Source: Rhynchopus sp. YZ270_cl-10 (taxonomy: Eukaryota > Euglenozoa > Diplonemea > Diplonemida > Diplonemidae). Taken from it: a DNA stretch of 64,000 nucleotides. Under the pieces are notes generated by a model. The model saw only the letters and a list, made by a program, of their open reading frames with translations, was not told where the DNA came from and made no database searches. The position numbers and the translations under genes are program-made. Positions 31,495 through 42,600 of this stretch are shown piece after piece. Position 1 is the first letter of the stretch, and each line of letters opens with the position of its first letter. The DNA lies in assembly GCA_964035575.1 (NCBI GenBank), contig OZ037929.1, positions 496,001 through 560,000 of the forward strand, in the 5' to 3' direction.

Positions 31495-32765
31495 CCCTCT
31501 CTGCAGGTGGGAACGGTGAAGACGCGGGTGGAGCACCTCAGCCTCTGCCCAGTCTTGTGTGTACGTCTTTGGGTAGTGGACCGCGGTCATGTAGTAAACC
31601 TGGGTCACCAGCGCGGCGAATCCGGCAATAGCTCCGACGACTCCCAACTGTGGTTTGGTTTGGGTACAAATTTGCTTTTTTTTTTGTCAAGAAAAGTTTA
31701 TAAGATAAAGCCGAAAGCCTCTCTTCTTGATCACAATCGTTTTTATCGCACATCATACGTGGTCGAGATGCATGGTGTGTTTTAAAGTTTTGCAAAAAAA
31801 AAGAAAAGTTTATAAGATGATCCTAAGCCTCTCGTGCTTAGTCACCTTATCATATTCGTTATCGCACAGCATCAGCTGCGCTGGCTTCTACAAGTTTGTT
31901 GTCAGGGATGATGTCATTTCCCCAGCCGGAGTTCGTAATTTTGGCACGTACGATGACGTGTTCGAGCATGTGCATGGTGTAGCGCGGGTACGTAAAAACT
32001 GGGCGACGGTCGTAGCCAATAAGTCCGGGTGCGCCAATGGACCGGAGGCCCGTGAGGAGGAGATGGCAGATGCAGGAAATGGGTTTTGAATCCCAAGGGC
32101 TTTGCACAGGCGGTGAAGCTTGTTGAGCACAAAAAAAAATCACCTCTACACTGACATACCGACTTCCAGTTGTATCCACGGGGAAGCCTCATGCCGCTTC
32201 CCAGGGGGTTGGTGGTCCATCCGAGGGCATGGAGACGTCTGTAGTATTCGAAGCAGGTCTCCTTGTTCTTGAAGAGCTGTGTTGTGTGTTGTGTTTGATA
32301 ACAGATTTAGAGTGGATAACGCCTGGAGTGTAGCCCACTTTGTGTTGTGTTGTGATTGATGCCTAGTGAAGGTAATTCTTGCGCATAGCCCTTTTGTGTT
32401 GTTGTGCTTGAAAGCAGTTGTGGGGTAGTCCTCAGAGTGGAACATTGCCCAAATGTGCTATGTGGGTGGGGTGATTAGACCTCAGTGGCACAACCATTAG
32501 GTGAAAGTTGTTGGCAGTGTAAATGTCTCACCGTTCATCGGCGGCATTGACGAAAACACAAAATACATACGGAGACAATGTGGTTACGGGGCACGAACTC
32601 ACCCGGGGGGGAGCACTGCGGCTGCGAAAGCCATGTCACGGTGTGGTGGTTCGGGTAGATCCCCGACCCCTGCAGCAGGTTCGTGGGTTTGCTGGGCCAC
32701 TTGAAGGCGGACGCACTACCGGTGACGACCTGGTAGTCGGTGAAGTTCTTGGGTGTGTACACCAT
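31495..32765 (-). CDS. Small single-pass membrane protein, three exons seen, 3' end unresolved
   Basis: Exons 32765-32571, 32276-32160 and 31647-31495 join in phase 0 with donors GTATGT each time and acceptors CACAG. Together they give 155 residues, with more beyond the third donor. Exon 1 starts MVYTPKNFTDYQVVTG. Exon 2 reads ETCFEYYRRLHALGWTTNPL and ends MRLPRGYNWKS. Exon 3 begins with a membrane helix (LGVVGAIAGFAALVTQVYYM) followed by YPKTYTQDWAEAEVLHPRLH. The size and single helix with a Tyr/Trp-rich flank recall accessory subunits of mitochondrial respiratory complexes, but I do not recognise a family and see no clear targeting peptide. The second intron contains repeat copy B (31804-32007). 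The final exon may lie beyond the MITE at 31374-31466. Confidence 0.6.
31690..32007 (-). repeat. 203-bp intronic repeat, copy B, plus a degenerate F1
   Basis: 31804-32007 matches 24734-24936 with one mismatch. A worn F1 copy (AAAGTTTATAAGATAAAGCC, GAAAGCCTCTCTTCTTG) precedes it at 31692-31745. A minus-strand frame through the repeat continues into the flank (GYDRRPVFTYPRYTMH), which is why it might be mistaken for an exon. Copy A in eL14 shows the repeat is not needed for coding. Confidence 0.85.
32500..32560 (-). repeat. F3-like module in intron 1 of the split gene
   Basis: GTGAAAGTTGTTGGCAGTG and GTCTCACCGTTCATCGGCGG. It abuts the exon 1 donor. Confidence 0.65.
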
Positions 32766-32837
32766 CTTGAATTGAATCCTTTGAATCCTGAGTTGTGTGA
32801 TGACGGGTGAGGGGGAGAGAGGGTGAGTCAACAAAAA

Positions 32838-33000
32838 GAGTAGTTGGAAGTGCAAACACCTCACCGTTCATCGGCGGACGCAGACACTGGAAAATCAAAA
32901 AAATAGTGCCGGTGATAAGTGCAAAACGCCTCTGATACGCAGGCAACTGACACTCCGCGGGTTATCGAACCCCCGAAGTGTGTCATTGCGCCTTGGGAGT
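32838..33000 (-). repeat. Two F3 modules, one with a B-box-like end
   Basis: AGTTGGAAGTGCAAACACC and TCACCGTTCATCGGCGGACG, then a second start (AAGTGCAAAACGCCTCTG) that runs to CCGCGGGTTATCGAACCCCC. On the minus strand the latter reads GGGGGTTCGATAACCC, close to the tRNA B box GGTTCGANNCC with one extra base. Confidence 0.75.
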
Positions 33001-33114
33001 TGCTGACCAGAAAACTGTAAGTGACGATGATGATGCGGCTGATGCTCATGCCGACAACCACGCGAGGCAGAAGACGCTCTCCTGCACTAAAAGCTGATCG
33101 CCGAAACAGACACA

Positions 33115-33325
33115 GTTACTTCAACCATGCAGTCCAATATCCATTTCGTGGTTTACATCTGATAGGTGCTACTCCCGTTTCCAGTCATCAGCCAGATAAA
33201 TGAAAGGATCATTGCGAACACAAGGACGCGTGAATCCTGTGTGATGTCGTATCCGGTTGGGGTCCTCTCAAATAACGAACGAAAAGTTCAAAGTGCAAAA
33301 CGCCTCGCCGTTTGAGGAATAGAGA
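33115..33325 (-). repeat. F2 and F3 partial modules
   Basis: TTCAACCATGCAGTCCAATA and CATTTCGTGGTTTACATCTG (F2 end), then AAAGTTCAAAGTGCAAAAC and GCCTCGCCGTTTG (F3 start). Confidence 0.65.
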
Positions 33326-34438
33326 TTAAGATATAATTTTCAATCGAAGAATAGACACAAAGAAAGAGCAGTAGATGAATGGAGAGGGGCACAAAAAGAA
33401 AAAAAAAAAACTCATTTTTTTTTTTTTTTTCAGAGACGTTTCCATAACTTTGTTTTCAAAAAACAGTTTTTTTTTTTTTTTTTTTTTTTTTTTGTTCCTT
33501 CCCGGTCCATTTCTGCTCTTTTCTTTATGTCTTTCCCAAGGATAACACAAAAAAAAAGGGGGGATTTTTTTAAAGAGAAAATAATACTATTCTATGGCCG
33601 AACAGCCACTGGGGTGGGGGGGTAAGAACGATTTTTTTGGTTTTTTTTTTTTTTTGTTTGTTTTGTCTGGGAAGGGTGGGAGCATTGGCGTTTTGTTTCA
33701 AAGGTTAGTTGTTTAGTTTTTTTTTTTTTTTTTGGAAAAGAGCGAGATAAAGAGGAGGGGGGGAGAAACGCTTGAAGAGCAAAATAAAGAAACGTTTAGA
33801 AGATGACCATAAGCCTCTCTCGTGCTTAGTCATCTTGGTCACATTCGTTATTGCGCAGCAAACAAAAAAAAGAAAATCCCCCCCCTCCACAATACCAGCC
33901 TCCAATCCTACGAAACAGTGGTCCAATGATGAAAAAAACAAAATATAAAAAAAAATACTTCAACCAGTTTCCCCTCAAATTTTTCTTTGAAATTTGGGGG
34001 AAAAAACAGTTTTTTCTGCTGCAAAAGCCACAAAAAAAGAAGCTTTGAAAAAACCCCCCAAAATTACCCCAAACAAATGAAGAAAATAACAAAAAAAAAA
34101 AAAAACTTGAAAATCAATCAGGTTGGTTGTTGGTACCCTCATCAATCCCTTTCCTTTTTTTTTTCCCCCCCTTTTTTAGAAACCCACCCTTCTGTCGCAA
34201 ATTGTCCAGAGTGTGGATTAACCGTACTTTTTGTTTTTTTTTTCCTTGAAAAAAAAAAAGGGGAATATTCAAAACTCCACTTCCCTTATATTTTGTCTCC
34301 AATTTCAAAAAAAAGATCATTTTACAGGCACGCCTCACTAACCAAATTTTCAAAAAAAAAACGGGAACTAAACTTTCCAATCCTTCTAAAAAGAAAGAAA
34401 ATAAAAACAAAACAAAATAAACCTCTTTTTTTCCCTCC
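33326..34438. other. Homopolymer-rich intergenic DNA with one F1 copy
   Basis: Runs of more than 20 T or A occur repeatedly. An F1 module lies at 33788-33860 (AGAAGATGACCATAAGCC, TCTCTCGTGCTTAGTCATC). No gene. Confidence 0.6.
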
Positions 34439-35503
34439 TCAAACAAGATCTCCAATCCCATCTTCAAAGATCGCAAACGCAGCCTCTTCTTCAGGGAGAC
34501 ATGGGGAGTCGACCACCTTGCAGACCCTGGTGTCTTTCATTCCCTTTTTGAGGTGCAGGCGGGTGGTGGAGGCGTGAGCCATGATGTTACCTCCAATAGG
34601 CTTGAGGGTGGGGCCAGAGTGCATATCGGGGCTTGCGGTGACTTGGTTGGTGATGACTACGGCGATGCCGTATTCCTCTGCGAGGTTTGTTAATGCACGG
34701 AGAAATTGCGCAAGGTGCTGTTGCCTTGCTGCAAGCTCACCCCTCCCGGAGTAGTCTGTTCTGTACAATGCTGTGGCCGAGTCGACGACAATAAGCGCGT
34801 GGCGGTTTTCTGCCATCATGGCAGTGGCCTGTACTAACAGCTGGTTTTGATGTTCAGAGTTGTAGGCTCTTCCGTAGGAGATGTTGTCCAGAACGTCGTC
34901 TGCGTCGAGGCCGTAACGTTTCGCAATGTCTCTCATTCTCTGAGGCCGGAAGGTGCCTTCTGTGTCGATGTAAAGGGCCCGGCCTTCACCTCCGTTCTTT
35001 TCAACGGGGAGTTGGCAGGTAACGCAAAGGGTGTGGCAAAGTTGGGTCTTTCCAGTGCGGAATTCACCATAGATTTCGGTGATCGACCCGGTTTCGAAAC
35101 CGCCTCCCAGAACTTCGTCGAGCTTGCGGGAGCCGGTGGTAATGCTAATTTGGTTTTTGCGGGCAAGATGGCACTCCTTTGCCGTGCAGAACCCAAGAGG
35201 AACGATTTTGTCCACTTCTTCCTTGATTTTGTCGACCTTAACGTCGGAAAGTCCTTTGATCTCACGGAGACGCTTCTTTGTCGCAAAGGCAATAGATTCG
35301 CAGGTAAAAAACGTGGAGTTCATCAAAAAGGCTACGTCCTTCGCAGTGATCCCTCCGTGCCCCTCAAGCCTCTGGGTCGGGGTGGGGCCGCCCTCCTCCT
35401 CCTCTTCCTCCTCCTGCGCAGCGACCTCTTCGCGGCGTTGTCTTTTTGACTCCTCCTCCTTAGCGTCTTCGCTTGCCTTTCTCTTCTGCTGCTTTCCTGG
35501 CAT
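34439..35503 (-). CDS. RAD51: RAD51 recombinase
   Basis: 354 residues, single exon, starting [18 protein letters not shown]; the upstream in-frame extension is F3 repeat and is not coding. An acidic, lysine-rich N-terminus (1-40) precedes the helix-hairpin-helix domain (about 41-105, [38 protein letters not shown]). The RecA core holds Walker [10 protein letters not shown] (146-154), identical to human RAD51, [11 protein letters not shown], Walker [14 protein letters not shown] (Asp 241), the L2 region ([20 protein letters not shown]), and [20 protein letters not shown]. The protein ends in [19 protein letters not shown], as in other eukaryotic RAD51s. It forms ATP-dependent filaments on single-stranded DNA for homologous recombination. 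The N-terminal Glu run is longer than usual. All catalytic residues are intact. Confidence 0.97.
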   Translation of the reverse strand: MPGKQQKRKASEDAKEEESKRQRREEVAAQEEEEEEEGGPTPTQRLEGHGGITAKDVAFLMNSTFFTCESIAFATKKRLREIKGLSDVKVDKIKEEVDKIVPLGFCTAKECHLARKNQISITTGSRKLDEVLGGGFETGSITEIYGEFRTGKTQLCHTLCVTCQLPVEKNGGEGRALYIDTEGTFRPQRMRDIAKRYGLDADDVLDNISYGRAYNSEHQNQLLVQATAMMAENRHALIVVDSATALYRTDYSGRGELAARQQHLAQFLRALTNLAEEYGIAVVITNQVTASPDMHSGPTLKPIGGNIMAHASTTRLHLKKGMKDTRVCKVVDSPCLPEEEAAFAIFEDGIGDLV

Positions 35504-35569
35504 TTTTTCGGTGTTTTGTGTACGGGGGGGAGGGAACGGGAAATAAGAAACCTGAATAGGAAAGTGAAG

Positions 35570-35640
35570 TTGATAGTGCAAACGCCTCTGGGACGCAGGC
35601 ACTGACTATCGCACCCCCGGAGTGTTGCGCACGGGAATAG
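35570..35640 (-). repeat. F3 module
   Basis: GAAGTTGATAGTGCAAACGC, GACGCAGGCACTGACTATCG, ACCCCCGGAGTGTTGCG. It lies upstream of RAD51. Confidence 0.7.
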
Positions 35641-35686
35641 GAAAAGTGGTCGTAAAATGTGGTACAAACTCCCCCTCTCCCCCACC

Positions 35687-35852
35687 ATAACTGAGAATTT
35701 TAGACTTGGGGACCTGGGACCCGGTACCCGGTTGTTCTCAGCCGGACACAATATGTCGAAAAACGCTGTAAAAAATGCCTGAAATCGGGCCGGCGACTCG
35801 CATTCCCCTGCGATTGTACCTAGTACCCAGGACCTGGCTTATTCTCAGTTAT
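35687..35852. mobile_element. MITE-like element, 166 bp
   Basis: Inverted ends ATAACTGAGAAT and ATTCTCAGTTAT. Inner blocks (GGACCTGGGACCCGGTACCC, CAGCCGGACA) resemble those of the 24155 and 31374 MITEs, suggesting a related family. Confidence 0.65.
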
Positions 35853-36248
35853 ATGCCCCCCCTCACCACTGTCCAGCGGGATCAATAGGGATTGCCATCG
35901 ATTCGACAGATTGGAGGATATGAGTTGATCAAAGAGAGGGAGGGTGTTGTAGGGATTTTTTTTTTTTTGATTTCGAGCAGCCTTTTTTTTTTCTTTTGAA
36001 AAAAAAAAATGCGAGGATACCTTTAAAAAAGGGAGGAAGAAAGCTTGAAAGATGAAATGTGTCTCTCGTGCACATATATCTGAAAAAAAAAAAAAACATT
36101 CATGCCAGGGAGACGCCTTACGGGTCAAACTGCAGGGAGATAGGGGAAGGTGGTGACTTTATGGTGGATCTTGCCCTGTTGAGGTACAATGCCTGGGCCA
36201 AATGATCGGTCATAGGTGCTCTGACATGGAGGGGGGGGGGGGGGGGGT

Positions 36249-37442
36249 TAGGGGGTACGACTCCAGCCATTTTTTGCGCACGGAAAATTCATTTGGCATT
36301 ATCTGGTCATCTCCAAGGCAACTGCGGGTGAAAAACACCCTCAGAGTGGGTCACAGGGGGCCTGTGGGTCGAAAAACGACCCAGAAGCCACCCCAGAATA
36401 CAAAAAAATGGAAAAAAAATAGTGAAAAAACGGCTTTTTTCACGTTTTGGCCACTTTGGGCAAAATAGCGATTTTTCGAGAAAAAAATCAAAAACCGGGA
36501 TATTTTTTGACATCACAAAGCCTCCTTTGGCACAAATATACCCCAAAAGTGGCCTGTGAGTCCATTCCAACCTGTTTTGGACATATTTGACACTTTTGGA
36601 AGTGTTTTTTTGGTGTTTTTAGGTCAAAAAAATGCCCAAGACGTCCCCAAGACATCCCCAAGACACTTTGCACACCCCCTGTTACGGTCATATTTTTTTC
36701 GTTTTTTTGCCTGAAACCCCCAAAATACCCCTCCCGGACCCCACATAGTCCCGAATATCCATCACACACCCACTCAGAGTGAGTAGAAGCACCCCAAAAA
36801 AAATATTTTTTAAAGCCCTAAAATTGTGCTTCAGTTTCGGCAGCATCCATGTTGAAGTTGAAGGGCTTTAAAAAATATTTTTTTTTGGGGTGCTTCTACT
36901 CACTCTGAGTGGGTGTGTGATGGATATTCGGGACTATGTGGGGTCCGGGAGGGGTATTTTGGGGGTTTCAGGCAAAAAAACGAAAAAAATATGACCGTAA
37001 CAGGGGGTGTGCAAAGTGTCTTGGGGATGTCTTGGGGACGTCTTGGGCATTTTTTTGACCTAAAAACACCAAAAAAACACTTCCAAAAGTGTCAAATATG
37101 TCCAAAACAGGTTGGAATGGACTCACAGGCCACTTTTGGGGTATATTTGTGCCAAAGGAGGCTTTGTGATGTCAAAAAATATCCCGGTTTTTGATTTTTT
37201 TCTCGAAAAATCGCTATTTTGCCCAAAGTGGCCAAAACGTGAAAAAAGCCGTTTTTTCACTATTTTTTTCCATTTTTTTGTATTCTGGGGTGGCTTCTGG
37301 GTCGTTTTTCGACCCACAGGCCCCCTGTGACCCACTCTGAGGGTGTTTTTCACCCGCAGTTGCCTTGGAGATGGCCAGATAATGCCAAATGAATTTTCCG
37401 TGCGTTTGGTCCCAGCCAAAATGGCTGGAGTCGTATCCCCTA
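36249..37442. mobile_element. Foldback element, 1.19 kb near-perfect palindrome
   Basis: Two arms of about 570 bp are inverted copies with very few differences, separated by about 45 bp around TTCAGTTTCGGCAGCATCC. The outer ends read TACGACTCCAGCCATTTT on both sides and are flanked by G-runs. The right arm has a short extra piece (GGCTGGGACCAAACG in reverse complement) near its end. Each arm encodes the same spurious 93-codon frame (start MCDGYSGLCG) in outward-symmetric positions. No transposase is present. The near identity of the arms means recent origin or ongoing arm-to-arm conversion. Confidence 0.9.
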
Positions 37443-37496
37443 GGGGGGGGGGTGGAAAGGAGAGTGAACAGAGAACAGAGAACGCGGCGGACTAGT

Positions 37497-37695
37497 TAGG
37501 GGAACTACTATGATTGTAACGACTATGTGTTAAACTAGTAGTTGCTACTGGGTGTAACACTTAGTCGTAAAACACTATAGTCATTTAGACTAGTGGAACT
37601 ACTAGTCGTAACGACTATGTGCTAAACTAGTAGTTGCTACTGGGTGTAACACCACTAGGCGTAAAACACTATAGTCATTTGGACTGGTAGCGCTA
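37497..37695. repeat. Two tandem copies of a ~95-bp unit with inner dyads
   Basis: Each unit contains GTAACGACTATGTG, AAACTAGTAGTTGCTACTGG, GTGTAACAC and AAACACTATAGTCATTT. ACTAGT and GTTTTAC/GTAAAAC-like dyads recur. No gene. Confidence 0.75.
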
Positions 37696-39603
37696 CCCCT
37701 GACAACCTAGGCTCCGCAGTGAGTAACATGAAACAGAGAAAACCGGAAAACAAAAATCCGCAAACTGATTGATAACGTGATAAAATAACGCTAAAAAAAA
37801 GGACAAAAAGACCAAAGTTTTGGTCAGGTGAACCTAATTTGTGGTCCACCTGCCAAAAGAAGAGTCTGAAAAAAGTCTTTGGAAGAAAGCTCCTGTGTAC
37901 TACCACAGCCGTGCACGGATATGGTTAGGTACTTTGGGTCGCCCCTTGCCTTGGCAGACGGTTGTTCGGGATGCAGCTACAATAGAACATCAGGACAGGA
38001 AAGGAGTGGGAGAAATGCCGTTCTCTTATGGAGCGAAGAGAACGTCGCAAGGTGACCATAGTCCCTTGCACAATAAGCAGAGAGAAAGAAAGAATGATTT
38101 GATACAAAAAAAAAAAATATTACAAAAAATGATTAAGATATTCTTCAATCGAAAGATGGAGTTTGTCCACCAGCGTCGTCTCTTCTGACTACAAAAAAAA
38201 AATCGTGAACCAGTAGCATTGATGCAGACAAAGCACCTCCGACTGACCCACTGTACGTATGCCAGCCCCCGGGATGAGAGCTAAAGTATTTTTGCGGCCA
38301 ACAGAGAGAATGTGAACAAGGAAACCTAATGGCACCCTCTCTGAGTGCTGTACATGGACGTCCTTACCAGGCGGCACACCGGAAACAGTTCCCTATATTT
38401 TGTCTTCATTGTCTTACAGTCGCCAACTGATCTAGATTACTCGACTAGGAAAAGGGAAAGATTATTTTCGTTGAACGCAGCCAAATCTGAATTTGGCGCA
38501 AAGTGATTTTTAAAGGGAGGGAGAAAATAGTCGGCATCAGGCGATTCAATGTTGGCTTTATTATTCGGGTTTCTGATTGTAGAGATAGACAAAATATGAC
38601 TCCCATGAGGAAGATCCTCCCCTACGTGGAGGATCTTGAGAGCACGAGCTTATTTGATATAACTACTGCAAGCAGTCGCGCTTTTTTCTCGAGCTGGACA
38701 CACAATCGAGATGTTTGCGTTGTTTTTTTTCAAGCTTTGATGTTCAAAATCTTGACAAGTTCACAAAAAAAGAAAACAATTTCCTATTCTATTCCCACAG
38801 AGAAGGGGGCATTCATCGTCACGTTGCCCTGGGGAAGAAAAAAAAATCGGCACCAACTGAACTAAACAAAAACTCATAACCCCAGCTTCGCGAGCTGGCA
38901 ACCGATGTTTCTCAATGTGTCGTTACTCAGCACATTTCAACTTCGCCGAAAGTATGTCCAGCAATTCTAAATCTTTACCGATGTAGAGAGAAGCCTAGCA
39001 CTAGAGTGATGTACCTTTGGAAAAAAAATAAAGAGCAAAATGTACACTATAAAACACAGGTGGACGGTCAAGGTGTTATGTTAAGATGAAAGGTGCGAGG
39101 AAAAAAACAAAGAAAAGTTGAAAAATAAATAAATGAAGTTATAACCAGGCTTCGCGCTAAGGTCGGTCCTTGGTTACGGTACCGTGCGACTGCGGCGCTA
39201 CCTGTCGCGACGTTGGCACAGGATCTCCGCTCTAAAACGGAGGGGATGCTATGATATCAAATTGTTAGAGTGGAGGGTTCGAGCAGGGGTGCACTTTTGG
39301 AGGATTAAATTTCGAGCTGCGCGCAGAAAAAACAAAAAGAATGAAAAATCGAAGTTATCAGTGCAAACGCCTCTGTGGGCGCAGGCAAGGGTTCTCCGCG
39401 CAAAGAAAAGCTCATAAGATGAACGTCAGCAGGCACCTATTACAAACATATGCCGTTGCTTTGCGGCATTTAATAAAGAAACGTTGACAAGACTCATCCA
39501 CAGCACTTTGGCTACCTCGGGTTTACAACTTTATTTTTCGCGCATTGGTTGCAATATTGTGGGTACTTCGGCAACTCCAATGCGATACTTTGTTATAGTC
39601 TCC
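37696..39603 (-). other. Intergenic stretch with F4 and F3 modules
   Basis: F4 is at 38214-38300 (CATTGATGCAGACAAAGCAC, CTCCGACTGACCCACTGTAC). F3 is at 39350-39412 (GAAGTTATCAGTGCAAACGC). Small hairpins occur at 38886 (CCAGCTTCGCGAGCTGG) and 39145. The frame at 38503-38865 lacks any domain. I call no gene. Confidence 0.5.
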
Positions 39604-42600
39604 TCACGCACTGAGGAGGAAGCTGTTGAGAGGTGCCCTGAGGGCTTTGTTCGTATGGAGTCTGGTGACAACACCCTTGAGGACAGTGTCGTTTGGTGCA
39701 GCAGTTTCAATGCCTGCAGCGTCACCCTTGGCGTAGGCGTCCCAGTATTCGTCCGACCAGCCCCACCCGGGGTCGTCAGTGTAACTGTGTGCACCAACTT
39801 CATACACTCTCACGCGTGTGAGCTGTGTGCTGTCAGTCGGATGAGAGGTGGAGCTGATGATGGCAGGGCTGGCGATGGTCCATTCGTCGACAGGTCGGAG
39901 GGAGTGCTTGATATCAAGGACCGCCAGAGCAGGTGACCCAAGCGGCAGCACCGAAGCGTGCAGCGCAAACACACCCATGTCCATCGCACTCTCTGCAAGA
40001 AGTGTCGCCAGCGTGACGGTGCCACCGATGGCAGCAATGAACTTCTGCCCACCTGCAGAGATGTTCCCGCACAGCACGTTCCCGCTGCTGATCCCGACAA
40101 ACATGTCCACACCTGCTTGGCGTGAGCAGCCGCCAAACCTCCCGTACTCGCTTTGGATGTGGCCCACACAGCGGAACGAAGACTCAATGTGTGGCGTGCA
40201 CGTACGTGACACATTCCACCCGATAGTCGCAGACGTAGCAAGTACCGCCACCACTGTCCCTTGCGTGGCCTGCAGGTGTGACAGCACTGTCGATAGCACC
40301 TCGTTCACACGCGACAGTGACTGCTCCGATGGCGTCGTCATGTTCCCACCTTCAAGACGGAACTCCACACGCACGATCGTCCCCGCACGCTGCCGGCCAC
40401 CCGCCTCGTTCAGGGCTTTGATGTTCAGCTCGTTCTTCGGTGCCTTTGCACGTGCCTCTTTATGCGCACGCGAAGCCTCTGACGCAGTGTCCGGTGTGGG
40501 TGACCTCAGGCTTGCCATCTCAGGTTTCTGCCCATTGCGCATTTCGTTTGTGACGTACGTCTGCCGGTTCTTCAGGGTCTTGGGGAAGAGTGCACGGAGT
40601 TCGACTGGCTTGGAGACCCCACGCATGGTGATGTTGCCAAGGGAGACGACCACAGCAGTGTCCAGCACAGAGTCATCGAGGCACGTGAACACGTCGGGTG
40701 TCACCCCAACAGTGCCTGCCACTGTCGAAGACTCTGCTCTTGCCGCCTTGTTCACAGTGTTCCCAAAGTAGTCGAAGCGTTGTGAGATTGGGTTCGGGGT
40801 CACCTCCACATCCCCGTAGTTGACCCCAATCCTCAGACGCAGGCCGTGCCACGCACCCGCCTCTCTTGCACACTGCGGCACGTCAAGCAGCGCGACTGGC
40901 CACGTGGCGCCGTACAGACGTTCGTGCACTGCCAGTGCAAAGGTCACTGCAGCAACAGGTGACTCAAAAGCAATCATAAAAGCATCTCCAATCGTCTTCA
41001 CCTCATACCCACCGTGGTCGAAGATGAGCTTCCTGATGACCTGGTTGTGGACTGCAAGCCCTTCCTTCATGCCCTCTGGACAGGCCTCCCAAGTCGCTGT
41101 CGACGATTTGATGTCTGTGAACACAAGGGCTGCCTTCCCGGACTTCGCACCAGGGATGTCTGTGTCGTCAAGAGACTTGTCAAACGCAGTGTTCTCAAAG
41201 AGTGCTTCCGGGAGGAACGGGCGGAACGAGTCAAGGTTGTTCATCATTGTGTTCATTGACTCGTACATGATGTTGAGTTCGGCAATGGGTGTTGTGGGCT
41301 TTGGCACCTCGCAAATGCGCATGACAGCCGCATCGGCCATGACCTGTGCCACAGAGGTAAACGGACGTGTCAGCATTTCGTTGAAGACCAGAAACAGAAT
41401 CACCGCAAACAGCCCAATGACAACAATGATCAGAACACTCTCGACAGACTCCTGCTGCAGCTGGCGCAGTGTGTTTGTCTCTTGGATGCGGAGGTACTCC
41501 TTCGTTTCTGCGTTGTTCTCATCCACCTCGCGCATGATCGACTGCCGTGGGATCATTGCGGCAACAGAGAAGCTGATGCCCTCCTGCATGTTGTTGTTCC
41601 GCTCAAAGGCAGCAACGTCCACAAACCAGCGCTTCTCAGGTACCTCACGCTCAAAGGCACCTGTGTTCGTGTGGAGTCCGTGCACCTCGTTCGGGGTCAG
41701 GGTGATGTTGTACACAGACACGTAGCTCAGCTTGCCGTGGAAGTTCTGTCCCACTGTGTAGGGCTCAGCGCGGCTCTGTTGTGTTGTGAGGAGTGTGATG
41801 GCGCCGGTCGCGTGCAGCGTGCCGTTCACGTAGACAGAGCACAGGCGTCGCTCACGGTCGACCACTGCAGCGAGGCTTGTCCACTGGCGGGCAGGCAGAC
41901 CGGTGGGCAGAGGTGCCGTCACACAGCCGTACTCAAGAACGTTCACTTTGAGTGCACCGTTTGCGTAGAAGCGCACAATGGCCTCACCAGAGCGTGTGTC
42001 CGAGAAGATGCGTGGCGTGCTGTCTGCAGCCGCAACGTGCACTGCAGGCCACACCTCTGCTGCAATCGTGTGGCTTGCTGTTGTGAACGGCTCACGCAGA
42101 ATGCAGAAGTTCTGTTGAGTGACTGGGTCCATCTTCGCCACACACTCGATCGCTTTGTTCGACTCATCCCGCCCAATCTCAACGACACTTTCAAAGAGCG
42201 GGTGGTTCCTGTTCATCAGCACCTTCACCTCGGGTATGTTTGTCGTGAGGTTCTGGTCCACCAGCAGCGTGGTCGCTCCGTCGAGGTTGATCAGCGCACG
42301 TCCCCCCTCTTCGGTAACAGGACGTTGGTTCGCACCGTCCAGCTTCACACGGAACATGTTCCCACTCTGGTCCAGAATGCTGTGACGGTTCAACGGCGAG
42401 GACACACTGGCTGTGTCTGTCCGCTGTACCGCCGTCAGGTGAAGGGCAAGAAAGCTTTTGCTCCTGTCATAGAACTGCGACTGCTCAAACTCGCCACTGT
42501 AATCAGACGTCAGGTACGTGTCGTTTGAGCCCCGTGCAATGCGTGCAGCCTGCTCCTCCAACAACACTGATGCCAAGGCGTTGATCTCCACCGGTGGGAT

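Noticed and set aside
31859-32179. Minus-strand frame GYDRRPVFTYPRYTMHMLEH as an exon of the split membrane protein
   Set aside because: Most of it lies in the 203-bp repeat that also occurs in an eL14 intron, and no acceptor gives the needed phase.
32955-32985. A tRNA gene at the GGTTATCGAACCCCC motif
   Set aside because: Only a B-box-like arm with one extra base is present. There is no acceptor stem, anticodon arm or properly spaced A box.
36488-37194. Two identical 93-codon frames (start MCDGYSGLCG)
   Set aside because: They are mirror images in the two arms of the foldback palindrome, with no domain or start context.
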